From Desulfobacca acetoxidans DSM 11109 (GTDB lineage Bacteria > Desulfobacterota > Desulfobaccia > Desulfobaccales > Desulfobaccaceae): 64,000 nt of DNA. Location: contig NC_015388.1 in NCBI RefSeq assembly GCF_000195295.1, forward strand, positions 744,001 through 808,000, given 5' to 3'. Below, in pieces: positions 8,633 through 17,191 of the stretch (its first letter is position 1; each line of letters begins with the position of its first letter). The notes under the pieces are model-generated. The model ran no database searches. It worked only from the letters and a program-made list of their open reading frames with translations, and was not told the DNA's origin. A program made the translations under genes and the position numbers.

Positions 8633-9868
8633 TTGAAATCCCCAGAAAATCCTCTCGATCTCGAATCCCTGCGTCTAGAACGGGGCGAGACCGAGCTGCG
8701 TTATATCCGTTCCCGGCGACGCCGCAACCTGATGTTTTTTTCCCTCATCATCCTTGTGGTGGTTTCCGGCGTCTGGTGGGTATGGTCCGGTGCTCTGTGG
8801 GGTCAGAAGGTAGCGGTGACCACGGTTCTCAAAATCTATCCCTCTCAGGCTGTCACGCTGCTCAACGCCAGCGGCTACGTGGTAGCACAGCGCAAGGCCT
8901 CCGTCTCTTCCAAGAGCACCGGCCGTTTGTCGTATTTAGGTATCGAAGAAGGCAGTCGGGTACAACAGGGTGAGATCATTGCCCGTTTGGAGAATGACGA
9001 CCTGAATGCCGCCCGGGATCGGGCCGCCTTTAACGTTAAGGCCTCCACGGCCACCTTGGAGCAGGCCCAGGCGGAGTTGACCGACGCCCGTTTGAATTAT
9101 GTCCGCCAGGAAAAACTGCTGGCCCAGAACCTGATTTCACGCCAGGACTTCGACGCCGCCGAGGCTCGCTATCGCAAAGCAGTAGCGGCCGTGGCCAATG
9201 CTCAAGCCACGATCAAGGCCGCGGTGGCGGCCCTGGCCGAAGCCCAGACCGCAGTGGAATACTCCTTCATTCGAGCCCCTTTCAATGGCGTGGTCCTGAC
9301 CAAGAACGCCGAAGTAGGGGAGGTTGTAGCACCCTTCGGCGCCGCCGCCAACGCGCGGGCGGCAGTGGCCACCATGGCGGACATGGACTCGCTCATGGTT
9401 GAGGTCGATGTTTCAGAGGCCAACATTAATCAGGTAAAAGTAGACCAGCCCTGCGAAATTCTCCTGGACGCCCTTCCGGGGGAGCGTTTCTCTGGCAAAG
9501 TTCATATGATCGTCCCGACTGCAGATCGCAGCAAGGCCACTATTATGGTGAAAGTCGCCTTTGACGAGATGGACCCCCGCATCCTGCCTGAAATGAGCGC
9601 CAAGGCCGCCTTTCTGTCCCGTTCCCTCAGGCCGGAAGAGCAGCAACTCCGCTTAGTGGTTCATTCCGAGGCTCTAGTCCAACAGGACGGCCGATCTACG
9701 GCGTTTGTCCTCAAGGAAAACCGGGTGGAGGCCGTATCGGTGGAGGTTGGCCCCAAGATGGGCGATCTGGTAGAAATCCGCGCCGGACTGCGGGAAGGTA
9801 ATAAAGTAGTGCTGCGGCCCCCGAAAAATCTGGCCAGCGGTGATCGCGTGCAGGTCCAGGAAGGCTGA
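8633..9868 (+). CDS. Periplasmic adaptor (membrane fusion protein) of an ABC efflux system
   Basis: This is a MacA/HlyD-type adaptor, expected to be anchored in the inner membrane and to bridge the following ABC transporter to an outer-membrane channel. After a basic N-terminus (RSRRRRN) comes one membrane helix (LMFFSLIILVVVSGVWWVW). Then follow a lipoyl-like half with SSKSTGRLSYLGIEEGSRVQ, an alanine-rich coiled-coil hairpin (about residues 120-205), the second lipoyl half YSFIRAPFNGVVLTKNAEVG, and beta-barrel and membrane-proximal domains. The start is TTG 8633 with GAGG six bases upstream; no better ATG exists. Genes for the ATPase and two permeases follow within a few bases of each other, so this is one operon. 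No outer-membrane factor is encoded here. Confidence 0.88.
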   Translation: MKSPENPLDLESLRLERGETELRYIRSRRRRNLMFFSLIILVVVSGVWWVWSGALWGQKVAVTTVLKIYPSQAVTLLNASGYVVAQRKASVSSKSTGRLSYLGIEEGSRVQQGEIIARLENDDLNAARDRAAFNVKASTATLEQAQAELTDARLNYVRQEKLLAQNLISRQDFDAAEARYRKAVAAVANAQATIKAAVAALAEAQTAVEYSFIRAPFNGVVLTKNAEVGEVVAPFGAAANARAAVATMADMDSLMVEVDVSEANINQVKVDQPCEILLDALPGERFSGKVHMIVPTADRSKATIMVKVAFDEMDPRILPEMSAKAAFLSRSLRPEEQQLRLVVHSEALVQQDGRSTAFVLKENRVEAVSVEVGPKMGDLVEIRAGLREGNKVVLRPPKNLASGDRVQVQEG

Positions 9869-9869
9869 G

Positions 9870-10571
9870 ATGGCATCCGAGGTCGGCCTACCGGTCATCG
9901 TTGAGATCAAAGATCTCAGTAAATCATACCGCCGGGGCGCCCAGATTATCCCAGTATTGCAGCATGTCTGCCTCGACATTCAGGAAGGTGAATTTCTGGC
10001 CCTTATGGGGCCTTCGGGTTCCGGCAAAACTACCCTGTTGAACCTCATTGCCGGTATTGACCAGCCGGATGCCGGAATCTTACGCGTGGCCGGGGTGGAT
10101 ATCTCCCGGCTATCGGAATCGGAACTGGCCGTCTGGCGCCACCGCAACGTTGGCTTTATCTTCCAGTTCTATAATCTGGTCCCGGTCCTCACGGCACTGG
10201 AAAATGTGGAGCTGCCGCTCATGCTGTCGGATCTCCCGAAAGCAAAGCGTAGACAGCACGCTGAATTGGCCCTAAAGTTGGTAGGCATTTATGATCGGCG
10301 GGATCACTATCCCCGGCAACTTTCCGGCGGTCAACAGCAGCGGGTGGCTATCGCCCGTGCCATTGTTACCGATCCGACCATTATCGCTGCCGACGAACCT
10401 ACCGGCGATCTCGATAAGGTCTCAGCCGAAGAGGTCCTCAATCTGATGACCCGCCTCAACCAGGAGCTGCGCAAGACTATCATCATGGTAACCCACGACC
10501 CGCGAGCCGCGGAAAAATCCACCCGGCTGCAGCATTTGGATAAAGGGGTTCTCAAACCCTGCACCGGCTAG
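9870..10571 (+). CDS. ABC transporter ATP-binding protein, MacB/LolD type
   Basis: This is the cytoplasmic ATPase that powers the two FtsX-type permeases downstream. Walker A is GPSGSGKTT, the Q-loop region is FIFQFYNLVPVLTALENVEL (typical of MacB/LolD-like ATPases), the signature is LSGGQQQRVAIARA, and Walker B is IIAADEPTGDLD. I start at ATG 9870, one base after the adaptor stop (TGAGATG), giving 233 residues. A longer in-frame start at 9840 would overlap the adaptor by 29 bases and is less likely. Confidence 0.9.
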   Translation: MASEVGLPVIVEIKDLSKSYRRGAQIIPVLQHVCLDIQEGEFLALMGPSGSGKTTLLNLIAGIDQPDAGILRVAGVDISRLSESELAVWRHRNVGFIFQFYNLVPVLTALENVELPLMLSDLPKAKRRQHAELALKLVGIYDRRDHYPRQLSGGQQQRVAIARAIVTDPTIIAADEPTGDLDKVSAEEVLNLMTRLNQELRKTIIMVTHDPRAAEKSTRLQHLDKGVLKPCTG

Positions 10572-10583
10572 CATATTTGTCAA

Positions 10584-11735
10584 ATGTTTAAATTGATCTT
10601 CCGCAATGCGACGCGCCATCGACTGCGTACGGCACTGACTGTTTTAGGGATGGCTATCGCTATCCTCTCCTTCGGCCTGCTGCGCACCGTGGTAGATGCC
10701 TGGTATGCCGGGGTGGAAGGCGCGGCGGCGGACCGCCTGGTCACCCGCAACGCCATCTCCTTGCTCTTCCGCCTTCCCTTGGCCTACCTCTATAAAATCA
10801 AACCCATGGAAGGGATCAAACGGGTGTCATACGGTTATTGGTTCGGGGGCGTCTATATCGATGAAAAAAAATTTTTCCCTCAATTCGCCGTGGACCTGCG
10901 TCCCTATCTCGAGATGTACACCGAGTTCCTGATTCCCCCGGAACAGCGGCAGGTCTTACTCAAAGAGCGGAATGCCTGTATCGCCGGCCGTAAACTGGCC
11001 CAACGTTTCGGCTGGAAGCTTGGAGACATCATTACCCTGAAAGGAACCATCTTTCCCGGTAATTGGGAGCTGGTTCTGCGGGCTATCTATCAAGGAGCGG
11101 AGGATACCACCGACGAAAGCCGATTTTTCTTTCACTGGGATTACGTTAACGAAACCAATAAGAAAAATCTTCCAGAACTGGCCAATCAGGTAGGCTGGTT
11201 TATCGTTCAGGTGGCGGATCTCGATCAAGCGCCAGCCATTGCCGCTCAGATCGATAACGCCTTTAAAAACTCTCTGGCGGAAACCCTCACCGAAAGCGAA
11301 AAGGCTTTTCAGATGGGCTTCGTCTCCATGACCAAAGCCATCGTTATGGCCATCCAGATCGTGTCATACGTGGTCATCGTTGTCATTCTGATCGTGTTGG
11401 CCAACACCATGGCTATGACCGCCCGAGAACGCCAGAGTGAGCATGCCGTTTTGAAGACCTTAGGGTTTCAGGGCCGACACTTAATAATCCTTATCGCCGG
11501 CGAATCGATTGCCATTGCTCTGATGGGGGGGGTGGCCGGTCTGATCGCCATCTTCCCGGCGGCGCATTTTTTCCGGACTGCCCTGGGCAACTATTTCCGG
11601 GTCTTCAGCGTCTCTGATGCAACCCTGGCCATCTGTCTAACTATCGCTCTGATCATCGGTGCCCTATCGGCTGTTTTTCCGGCCTGGCGGGCCGCCCGGG
11701 TGCCAATCGCCGAGGGTCTGCGAAGGATTGGGTAA
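10584..11735 (+). CDS. FtsX-like ABC permease 1
   Basis: This is a 383-residue inner-membrane permease of the FtsX/MacB fold. One helix lies near the N-terminus (ALTVLGMAIAILSFGLL). It is followed by a large periplasmic domain (about residues 40-245) and then three C-terminal helices, including VVIVVILIVLANTMAMTARE. The cytoplasmic ERQSEHAVLKTLGF motif is the coupling region of this family. It follows the ATPase by 12 bases and precedes a second permease, so the transporter is probably a heterodimer. The substrate is unknown. Members of this group export lipids, peptides or macrolide-like compounds, or power lipoprotein release. Confidence 0.86.
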   Translation: MFKLIFRNATRHRLRTALTVLGMAIAILSFGLLRTVVDAWYAGVEGAAADRLVTRNAISLLFRLPLAYLYKIKPMEGIKRVSYGYWFGGVYIDEKKFFPQFAVDLRPYLEMYTEFLIPPEQRQVLLKERNACIAGRKLAQRFGWKLGDIITLKGTIFPGNWELVLRAIYQGAEDTTDESRFFFHWDYVNETNKKNLPELANQVGWFIVQVADLDQAPAIAAQIDNAFKNSLAETLTESEKAFQMGFVSMTKAIVMAIQIVSYVVIVVILIVLANTMAMTARERQSEHAVLKTLGFQGRHLIILIAGESIAIALMGGVAGLIAIFPAAHFFRTALGNYFRVFSVSDATLAICLTIALIIGALSAVFPAWRAARVPIAEGLRRIG

Positions 11736-11753
11736 AAAGGGGTTGTTCACACC

Positions 11754-12920
11754 GTGAAGATTCCTTTCTCCTACAGCTACCGCAATCTGGTCACCCGGCG
11801 TATGACCACGGCCCTTACGGCGGGGGGGATGAGCCTGGTGGTCTTTGTCTTTGCTGCGGTGCTGATGTTGGCGGAGGGTCTGCGCCAGACCCTGGTGGCA
11901 ACCGGCTCCTTTGACAATGCCATAGTGCTCCGGGCTTCCGCTGAATCAGAGGTGCAGAGCATCATCGAGCGGGACAAAGCGGCCATAGTCACGGCCCAAC
12001 CGGAGATCGCCATTGATCAAGAGGGCCGTCCATTGGCAGCCCGGGAGTTGATCGTGCTCCTGAACCTGCGCAAGCGCGGGTCAAACAGTCCTTCGAACGT
12101 TACGATTCGCGGGGTGTCGCCAATCTCTGTGCAACTACGCCCGGAGATCAAACTTGTTGCCGGCCGCATGTTCCGCCCCGGTTCTTCGGAGATTGTCACC
12201 GGCCGGGATATCGCCCAGCGGTTTGGCGGTGCCGGGTTGGGAGAAACCCTGAGATTTGCAATGCGGGATTGGATCGTGGTAGGGATCATCGATGCCGGCA
12301 AGACTGCCTTCAGTTCTGAAATCTGGGGGGATATCGATCAGATGCAGCAGGCCTTCCGCCGGCCTCTCTTTTCCAGCGTCATTTTGCGCCTGCGCCAGCC
12401 TGGGGATTTCCTTAGTCTAAAAAGCCGCTTGGAGGGCGACCCCCGCCTGCCGGTGGAGGTGAAGCGGGAGACGGTCTTTTATGAGCAGCAGTCTAAGCGG
12501 ATGGCCGATTTTATCCGGCTGCTGGGTCTGGTACTCACCAGCATTTTCAGCATCGGCGCCGTGCTGGGGGCCATGATCACGATGTACGCGGCAGTGGCCA
12601 GCCGCACGGTGGAGATCGGCGCCTTGAGAGCCCTGGGCTTCAGCCGGGGCAACATCCTCACTGCCATCCTGCTGGAGTCCCTGCTTATTGGCCTGATGGG
12701 AGGCCTCGTCGGTTTGGGGGCGGCCTCCTTGATGCAGTTTCTTACTATCTCCACTACCAATTGGCAGACCTTTTCCGAAGTAGCCTTCAATTTCTCTCTC
12801 ACGGCTGATATTTTCCTCAAGAGTCTGCTCTTTGCCCTGGGCATGGGGTTGGTGGGCGGCTTCCTGCCGGCCCTCAGGGGGGCGCGGATGAATATTGTGG
12901 AAGCCCTCAGGGCGTTATAG
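11754..12920 (+). CDS. FtsX-like ABC permease 2
   Basis: This is a second 388-residue permease with the same topology as its upstream neighbour. One N-terminal helix (AGGMSLVVFVFAAVLML) is followed by a periplasmic domain with FRPGSSEIVTGRDIAQRFGG and three C-terminal helices. The coupling motif is SRTVEIGALRALGFSRGNIL and the protein ends ARMNIVEALRAL, as in DevC/MacB-like permeases. The start is GTG at 11754. The stop at 12918-12920 overlaps by six bases the end of a small convergent ORF on the minus strand. Two non-identical permeases with one ATPase and one adaptor suggest a tripartite exporter. Confidence 0.86.
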   Translation: MKIPFSYSYRNLVTRRMTTALTAGGMSLVVFVFAAVLMLAEGLRQTLVATGSFDNAIVLRASAESEVQSIIERDKAAIVTAQPEIAIDQEGRPLAARELIVLLNLRKRGSNSPSNVTIRGVSPISVQLRPEIKLVAGRMFRPGSSEIVTGRDIAQRFGGAGLGETLRFAMRDWIVVGIIDAGKTAFSSEIWGDIDQMQQAFRRPLFSSVILRLRQPGDFLSLKSRLEGDPRLPVEVKRETVFYEQQSKRMADFIRLLGLVLTSIFSIGAVLGAMITMYAAVASRTVEIGALRALGFSRGNILTAILLESLLIGLMGGLVGLGAASLMQFLTISTTNWQTFSEVAFNFSLTADIFLKSLLFALGMGLVGGFLPALRGARMNIVEALRAL

Positions 12921-13034
12921 AAGGGCATCCTGGACGACCGGGGCGTACGGTTCCCTGAGGGCGTCTTCCAAGGCGGCAAGCGCCTTTGCCAGGGTTATCA
13001 GGGGAAGATGGAGTTTTGCGGCTTGCTTTTCCAT
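12915..13034 (-). CDS. 39-codon ORF, resembles a truncated HI0074-family (nucleotidyltransferase substrate-binding) N-terminus
   Basis: This small frame starts five bases downstream of the aroA stop, with AGG directly before the ATG (TAAAGGAATG), so it could be translationally coupled to aroA. The residues LAKALAALEDALREPYAPVV and then QDALL recall the first helix and loop of HI0074-type proteins (ALxxLExAL...RDAxIQRFE), the partners of MNT nucleotidyltransferases. The frame stops where the family would continue with the RFEFTFELAWK helix. It is either a truncated relic or a genuine tiny protein. It ends inside the stop region of the convergent permease gene. Confidence 0.4.
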   Translation of the reverse strand: MEKQAAKLHLPLITLAKALAALEDALREPYAPVVQDALL

Positions 13035-13038
13035 TCCT

Positions 13039-14346
13039 TTAGCTGTTCTCCTTCGAAGCTGAAAGAGCAGAGTTCGTTCCCAGTTTGGCAAAATAATCCC
13101 AGAAATCAGGGAAGGATTTGGCTACACAGTCCGGGTTGGCGATCATCACGCCAGGGGTTTTAAGCCCGGCCAGGGCAAAGCTCATGGCGATGCGGTGGTC
13201 GTTGTAGGTCTCGATAACCACCCCGCGCGGTTTGCCTCCCTGAATAATGAGGCCGTCTTTGGTCTGGTTAACCGTGATGCCCATCTTTGCCAGTTCCGTG
13301 GCCACGGCCTGGAGGCGGTCGGATTCTTTATGCCTGAGGTGCGGGACGCCCGTGATGACGGTTTCGCCCTGAGCGTAGGCGGCCAACACCGCCAAGGTCG
13401 GGACAAGGTCAGGCATATGGGCCATGTTAATCCGAATGGCCTGAAGTTGTCTGCCCCTGAGCACCACGCCGCTTCCGGTCGGCTCCACCTGGCAGCCCAT
13501 CTGCTGCAGAACCTCAAGGAAGCCGATATCTCCCTGGCAGGATTGCGGGTTCAAGTTGGTCAGAGTAATCCGCCCGCCGGTAAGGGCGGCGGCGCCCAAA
13601 AAATACGAGGCGCTGGAGGCGTCCCCCTCCACCTCGTAGTCTCGAGCCTGATACCGCTGGCCGGCCGGGACGCAAAAATTCTGGTAGCCCCGACGGTAGT
13701 AAGCGATGCCGAAGGCCTCCATGACGCTAAGGGTAATATCGACGTACGGCCGCGACACCAGTTCCCCCACTACTTCAATCTCTACGTCCCTGGCAGCAAA
13801 AGGCGAGATCAGCAGGAGGGCGGAGAGGAACTGGCTGCTGATACCCCCGGACACTCGGGATTCACCGCCAGCCAACCCTCGGGCCTGAATTATGACCGGA
13901 GGGCAGCCGTTGTGGTTCTCACAGTGGGCTACAACTCCGAGAAGGGTCAGGGCGTCAAGCAGGTCCTGAATAGGGCGCTGGCAGAGACGGGGCGAGCCGG
14001 TGAGGACATACCGGCCATTCCCTAATGCCGCCACGGCCGTCAGGAATCGCATTGAGGTGCCGGAATCGCCTAAATATATCGGCTCAGTCGGAACCTTTAG
14101 CCTGCCGCCGGCGCCCTCTAGCAGACACTCCTTTTCCTGCCACGTTATTCGGACCCCCAATTGTTCCAATGCCCGAGCGGTCATGAGGGTGTCATCGGCG
14201 CGCAAGAGATTCCTCAGGGAGCTGCTTCCTCTGGCTAGTCCGGCGGCGATGAGAGCCCGGTGACTGAAACTTTTGGAGCCGGGAAGGGTGATAACCGCTT
14301 CCATTGCCTTTACAGGTTGAATTTCCTTGTAAATCAAGCACGACAC
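13039..14346 (-). CDS. aroA: 3-phosphoshikimate 1-carboxyvinyltransferase (EPSP synthase)
   Basis: The product transfers enolpyruvyl from PEP to shikimate-3-phosphate, the sixth step of the shikimate pathway. Signatures are LPGSKSFSHRALIAAGLARG near the N-terminus, LGDSGTSMRFL (the phosphate/PEP site), SRPYVDITL, HLRHKESDRL and ETYNDHRIAMSFAL near the C-terminus. At 435 residues it is of normal length and complete. It is the last full gene of the minus-strand aromatic operon, 40 bases after aroE, and is followed immediately by a 39-codon ORF. Shikimate kinase and chorismate synthase genes are not in this window. Confidence 0.95.
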   Translation of the reverse strand: MSCLIYKEIQPVKAMEAVITLPGSKSFSHRALIAAGLARGSSSLRNLLRADDTLMTARALEQLGVRITWQEKECLLEGAGGRLKVPTEPIYLGDSGTSMRFLTAVAALGNGRYVLTGSPRLCQRPIQDLLDALTLLGVVAHCENHNGCPPVIIQARGLAGGESRVSGGISSQFLSALLLISPFAARDVEIEVVGELVSRPYVDITLSVMEAFGIAYYRRGYQNFCVPAGQRYQARDYEVEGDASSASYFLGAAALTGGRITLTNLNPQSCQGDIGFLEVLQQMGCQVEPTGSGVVLRGRQLQAIRINMAHMPDLVPTLAVLAAYAQGETVITGVPHLRHKESDRLQAVATELAKMGITVNQTKDGLIIQGGKPRGVVIETYNDHRIAMSFALAGLKTPGVMIANPDCVAKSFPDFWDYFAKLGTNSALSASKENS

Positions 14347-14386
14347 CTTTAATCGTTATAGGTTTCCAATATTTTTTTCTCGAAAC

Positions 14387-15214
14387 TCAGGACTCAGCTC
14401 GCTCTTTTCCCAGCGCCTCTAAAGCCGCCCGGCGCATGGTCTCCACCGGCGACGGTTGGCCAGTGAAGAGCTCAAATTGCCGAGCACCCTGATGTATCAA
14501 CATCTGCAGGCCGTCAATGGTGCGAGCCCCTCGTGCCGCCGCTTCTCGCAGCAGACGCGTCTGCAGGGGCTGGTAGACAATATCCATGACCACCTGGAAC
14601 CGGTCTAAACACCTGGCCGGAAGCGGCGTCGCCTCTATATGGGGCGCCATGCCCACCGGACTGGCGTTGATTAGCACCGTGGCGGTGCTTTGGTCGATTT
14701 CCTCCAAAGGCAGACAGGCGACCCCAAACTCCTGGGCCAGGTTTCGGGCCCGATCTGGGTTCAGGTCGGCGACGGTTACCAGTCCTGCAGCCCGGCGAAC
14801 AGCATAGACAATGGCCCGGCCAGCGCCGCCGGCGCCCAGAACCATGATCTGTTGCCCGGATAATGCAATCTGTTCCTGCAAGGGCGTCAGCGCTCCCTGC
14901 CAGTCGGTGTTGCAACCCCACAACCATCCCTGGCGGTTCACGACGGTATTCACGGCGCCGATAGTTTGAGCTTCCTCGTCCACCTCGTCCAGAAGGGGGA
15001 TGATCTCTTCTTTAAATGGGATAGTGACGCTGACGCCGCCGATGTTTAATCCGCGTAATCCCTGCACCGCTGCTACCAAATCCTGAACGGCAAAGGGAAC
15101 ATAGACGGCGTTGAGGCCAAGGGCGGCAAAAGCGGCGTTGTGCATCGCCGGACTGAGGGAATGGGCTACGGGGCGGCCCAGGATGCCGAAAATAATGGTT
15201 GCACCGGTAATCAT
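14387..15214 (-). CDS. aroE: Shikimate dehydrogenase
   Basis: The product reduces 3-dehydroshikimate to shikimate with NADPH. The substrate domain shows GRPVAHSLSPAMHNAAF, and IPFKEEIIPLLD contains the catalytic lysine. The Rossmann domain has VLGAGGAGRAIVYAV. The C-terminal GLQMLIHQGARQFELFTG is characteristic. The start overlaps the aroD stop by four bases (ATGA), which indicates translational coupling. The length (275 residues) is normal. Confidence 0.95.
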   Translation of the reverse strand: MITGATIIFGILGRPVAHSLSPAMHNAAFAALGLNAVYVPFAVQDLVAAVQGLRGLNIGGVSVTIPFKEEIIPLLDEVDEEAQTIGAVNTVVNRQGWLWGCNTDWQGALTPLQEQIALSGQQIMVLGAGGAGRAIVYAVRRAAGLVTVADLNPDRARNLAQEFGVACLPLEEIDQSTATVLINASPVGMAPHIEATPLPARCLDRFQVVMDIVYQPLQTRLLREAAARGARTIDGLQMLIHQGARQFELFTGQPSPVETMRRAALEALGKERAES

Positions 15215-15888
15215 GTCAACATCTCCCAGATGGAGGTCATTTCCTGGACGGTGAGTTGACCCGGCGCCGATTCTTTCCCCGCCTCCAGGACGGCGAAGGT
15301 CAGATAACTGCCCAACAGCGGCGCGATGACGCGGGAGTATTTCCCGGCCGACCCCATGCAGAAGGCGATAATGTCCTGGCCCTGCTGCTGCGCTGCCGGG
15401 ATGAGACCCAATAGGGCGAGGCAGTCTGAGGGGTGATGGGCATAGGTGACCAGCTTGATAATATCGGCGCCGCAGTCGATCATGGCCGTCATAATCTCGT
15501 GCAGCCGGGGGGGAGTCGAGGGACCTTTAAAGTCATGCCAGGAGAGGATTAGCTTGACCGCGCCGCGGTGGGCCAACAGGTCATTTCGCCAGAAGGGATC
15601 GGCGTTGAACTCCACATCTACATAATCCGCCCCCAAATCTATGGCCTGTTCCAGCAAACGCCGACGCGCTGACTCCGGACCGGAAAACCGCCCTCCCTCG
15701 TTGGGCAGGCGGTTGGTAGCGATGACGGGGCCACGCGGAGCGTGGAGTAGATGCTGCAAATCAGGTTGAATGAGATAATCCAGCCGCAGTTCTGCCAGGA
15801 AGCCCTGGGCATGTATCCGGGCCAGGCACTGGCAGGCGGCGTCGCAGTCGGTCTCTACCACCGGGATGCAGATTCTGATGGAGCTCAA
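15211..15888 (-). CDS. aroD: Type I 3-dehydroquinate dehydratase
   Basis: The product dehydrates 3-dehydroquinate to 3-dehydroshikimate through a Schiff base. The TIM-barrel pattern includes LAELRLDYL, GPVIATNRLPNEGGRF, DYVDVEF, SWHDFKGPS and IIKLVTYAHHPSD, in which the Lys of IKLV is the expected Schiff-base residue. AFCMGSAGKYSR matches the phosphate-binding-like loop of type I enzymes. It is overlapped by four bases at both ends by pheA and aroE, so the four genes form one translationally coupled block. At 225 residues it is typical of the stand-alone type I enzyme. Confidence 0.92.
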   Translation of the reverse strand: MSSIRICIPVVETDCDAACQCLARIHAQGFLAELRLDYLIQPDLQHLLHAPRGPVIATNRLPNEGGRFSGPESARRRLLEQAIDLGADYVDVEFNADPFWRNDLLAHRGAVKLILSWHDFKGPSTPPRLHEIMTAMIDCGADIIKLVTYAHHPSDCLALLGLIPAAQQQGQDIIAFCMGSAGKYSRVIAPLLGSYLTFAVLEAGKESAPGQLTVQEMTSIWEMLT

Positions 15889-16970
15889 CTGACTTTCTCG
15901 ATGGCCTCAGCCTTGGGAAACGATCCCAAGATCTTGAAAAAAGCGCTCATCTCTTCCATTTCGTGCAGGCATTCCTGAAGAGCGGACTCCTGTAGATGAC
16001 CGTCCAGGTCGACAAAAAAGAGATACCGCCAGGCAACGGTCTTCATCGGCCGCGAGACGATGCGAGTCATATTGATGCCCCGCTCCGCCAGCGGCCGCAG
16101 CATGTTATACAATGCCCCAGGGGTATCGGCTACCGCAAAAATGATTGATGTCTTATCCGCCCCGGTAGCCCCGGGGGCATAGGGACCGATGATAAAAAAA
16201 TGGGTGGCGTTTTCCCGGTGATCTTCAATACGTGATTCCACTACCCGCAACTCGTATAGGGAGGCCGCAAAACCACTGGCGATGGCCGCCGAATTGGGGT
16301 TGTGGGCCGCCTTCTGGGCCGCCAGACCGGTGGAACTGACTTCCAACACCGGTATCTGGGGCAGGTGTCCTTGCAGCCATTTCCGACACTGGCCATGAGC
16401 GTGGGGGTGAGTATAGATAATTTCAATATCGTTTATCTGGCCGGAACGGGATATCAGGTCGTGGGAGATCTCCAGATAGATTTCGCCGCAGATCTGGAGC
16501 TTGGTTTCAACGAACTGGTCCAGGGTCTCGTTTACTACCCCCTCAGTGGAATTCTCAATGGGAATGACGCCAAGATGATGGTTGCTCTTCTCCACCGCCA
16601 TGAAGACTTCCGAGATGGTGGGCAGGGGTTTAAAAAAAGTGGAGCGGCCGAATTTTTTGATGGCCGCCAGATGGGTGAAGGTGGCCTCCGGACCCAGGAA
16701 GGCTACCGACAATGGCCGCTGTACCTGGCGCGCCGCCGAGATGATCTCTCGGAAGATATTGCGCAACCCCTCCTCGGTAAGCGGTCCGGTGTTGAACCGC
16801 TTGAGACGGTCAAGGACCTCCTGCTCCCGCTTGGGATCAAGTGTGGCCAGATCTTCCCGATTCTTGATTTCCCCGATGGTTTGGGCCAGTTGTAACCGCT
16901 GGTTGATGAGGGTCAAGAGCTGTTCATCGGTGATGTCAATCTGACGCCGAACGCTTTTTTTATCTGTCAT
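15885..16970 (-). CDS. pheA: Bifunctional chorismate mutase / prephenate dehydratase
   Basis: This P-protein converts chorismate to prephenate and then to phenylpyruvate, which commits flux to phenylalanine. An AroQ-type chorismate mutase domain covers about residues 1-90 (RRQIDITDEQLLTLINQRLQ). The prephenate dehydratase domain begins VAFLGPEATFTHLAA. The ACT regulatory domain near the C-terminus has GALYNMLRPLAERGINMTRI, followed by VSRP where many enzymes have ESRP; this site binds Phe for feedback control. About 220 bases separate it from the upstream DHQ synthase II gene, and a family B repeat lies in that gap. Confidence 0.94.
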   Translation of the reverse strand: MTDKKSVRRQIDITDEQLLTLINQRLQLAQTIGEIKNREDLATLDPKREQEVLDRLKRFNTGPLTEEGLRNIFREIISAARQVQRPLSVAFLGPEATFTHLAAIKKFGRSTFFKPLPTISEVFMAVEKSNHHLGVIPIENSTEGVVNETLDQFVETKLQICGEIYLEISHDLISRSGQINDIEIIYTHPHAHGQCRKWLQGHLPQIPVLEVSSTGLAAQKAAHNPNSAAIASGFAASLYELRVVESRIEDHRENATHFFIIGPYAPGATGADKTSIIFAVADTPGALYNMLRPLAERGINMTRIVSRPMKTVAWRYLFFVDLDGHLQESALQECLHEMEEMSAFFKILGSFPKAEAIEKVS

Positions 16971-17020
16971 GAGGAGCCGATACCTCTAAAGTCAGGATGA
17001 GAACTGAATTGTAACACATC

Positions 17021-17134
17021 AGTTGTTTGGGGCGAACACCGGATTCGCCCCTATCGGATGGACCTGTCGGTGCTGTGGGGTGGATACGGTCCGCCATTCC
17101 TTGATTTATTCTCTCAGATAGCCGAAGTATTACG
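17021..17134 (-). repeat. Dispersed repeat family B, copy 3 (inverted)
   Basis: This inverted copy lies between DHQ synthase II and pheA within the aromatic operon. It has AGTTGTTTGGGGCGAA, the hairpin GGGGCGAA-N-TTCGCCCC, then GACCTGTCGGTGCTGT and TTCTCTCAGATAGCCGAAG. It interrupts an otherwise tightly packed operon, so it must be transcribed if the operon is a single unit. A short GGAAACC-like heptamer track follows at about 17159-17178. Confidence 0.7.
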
Positions 17135-17191
17135 TTTCTTGCACCCTCAGACGGCAAGCAGAAAACTGGAAACCGAAATCCAGACCTTAAC

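Noticed and set aside
13195-14025. 276-codon plus-strand ORF antisense to aroA
   Set aside because: Shadow of aroA; no motifs and no ribosome binding site.
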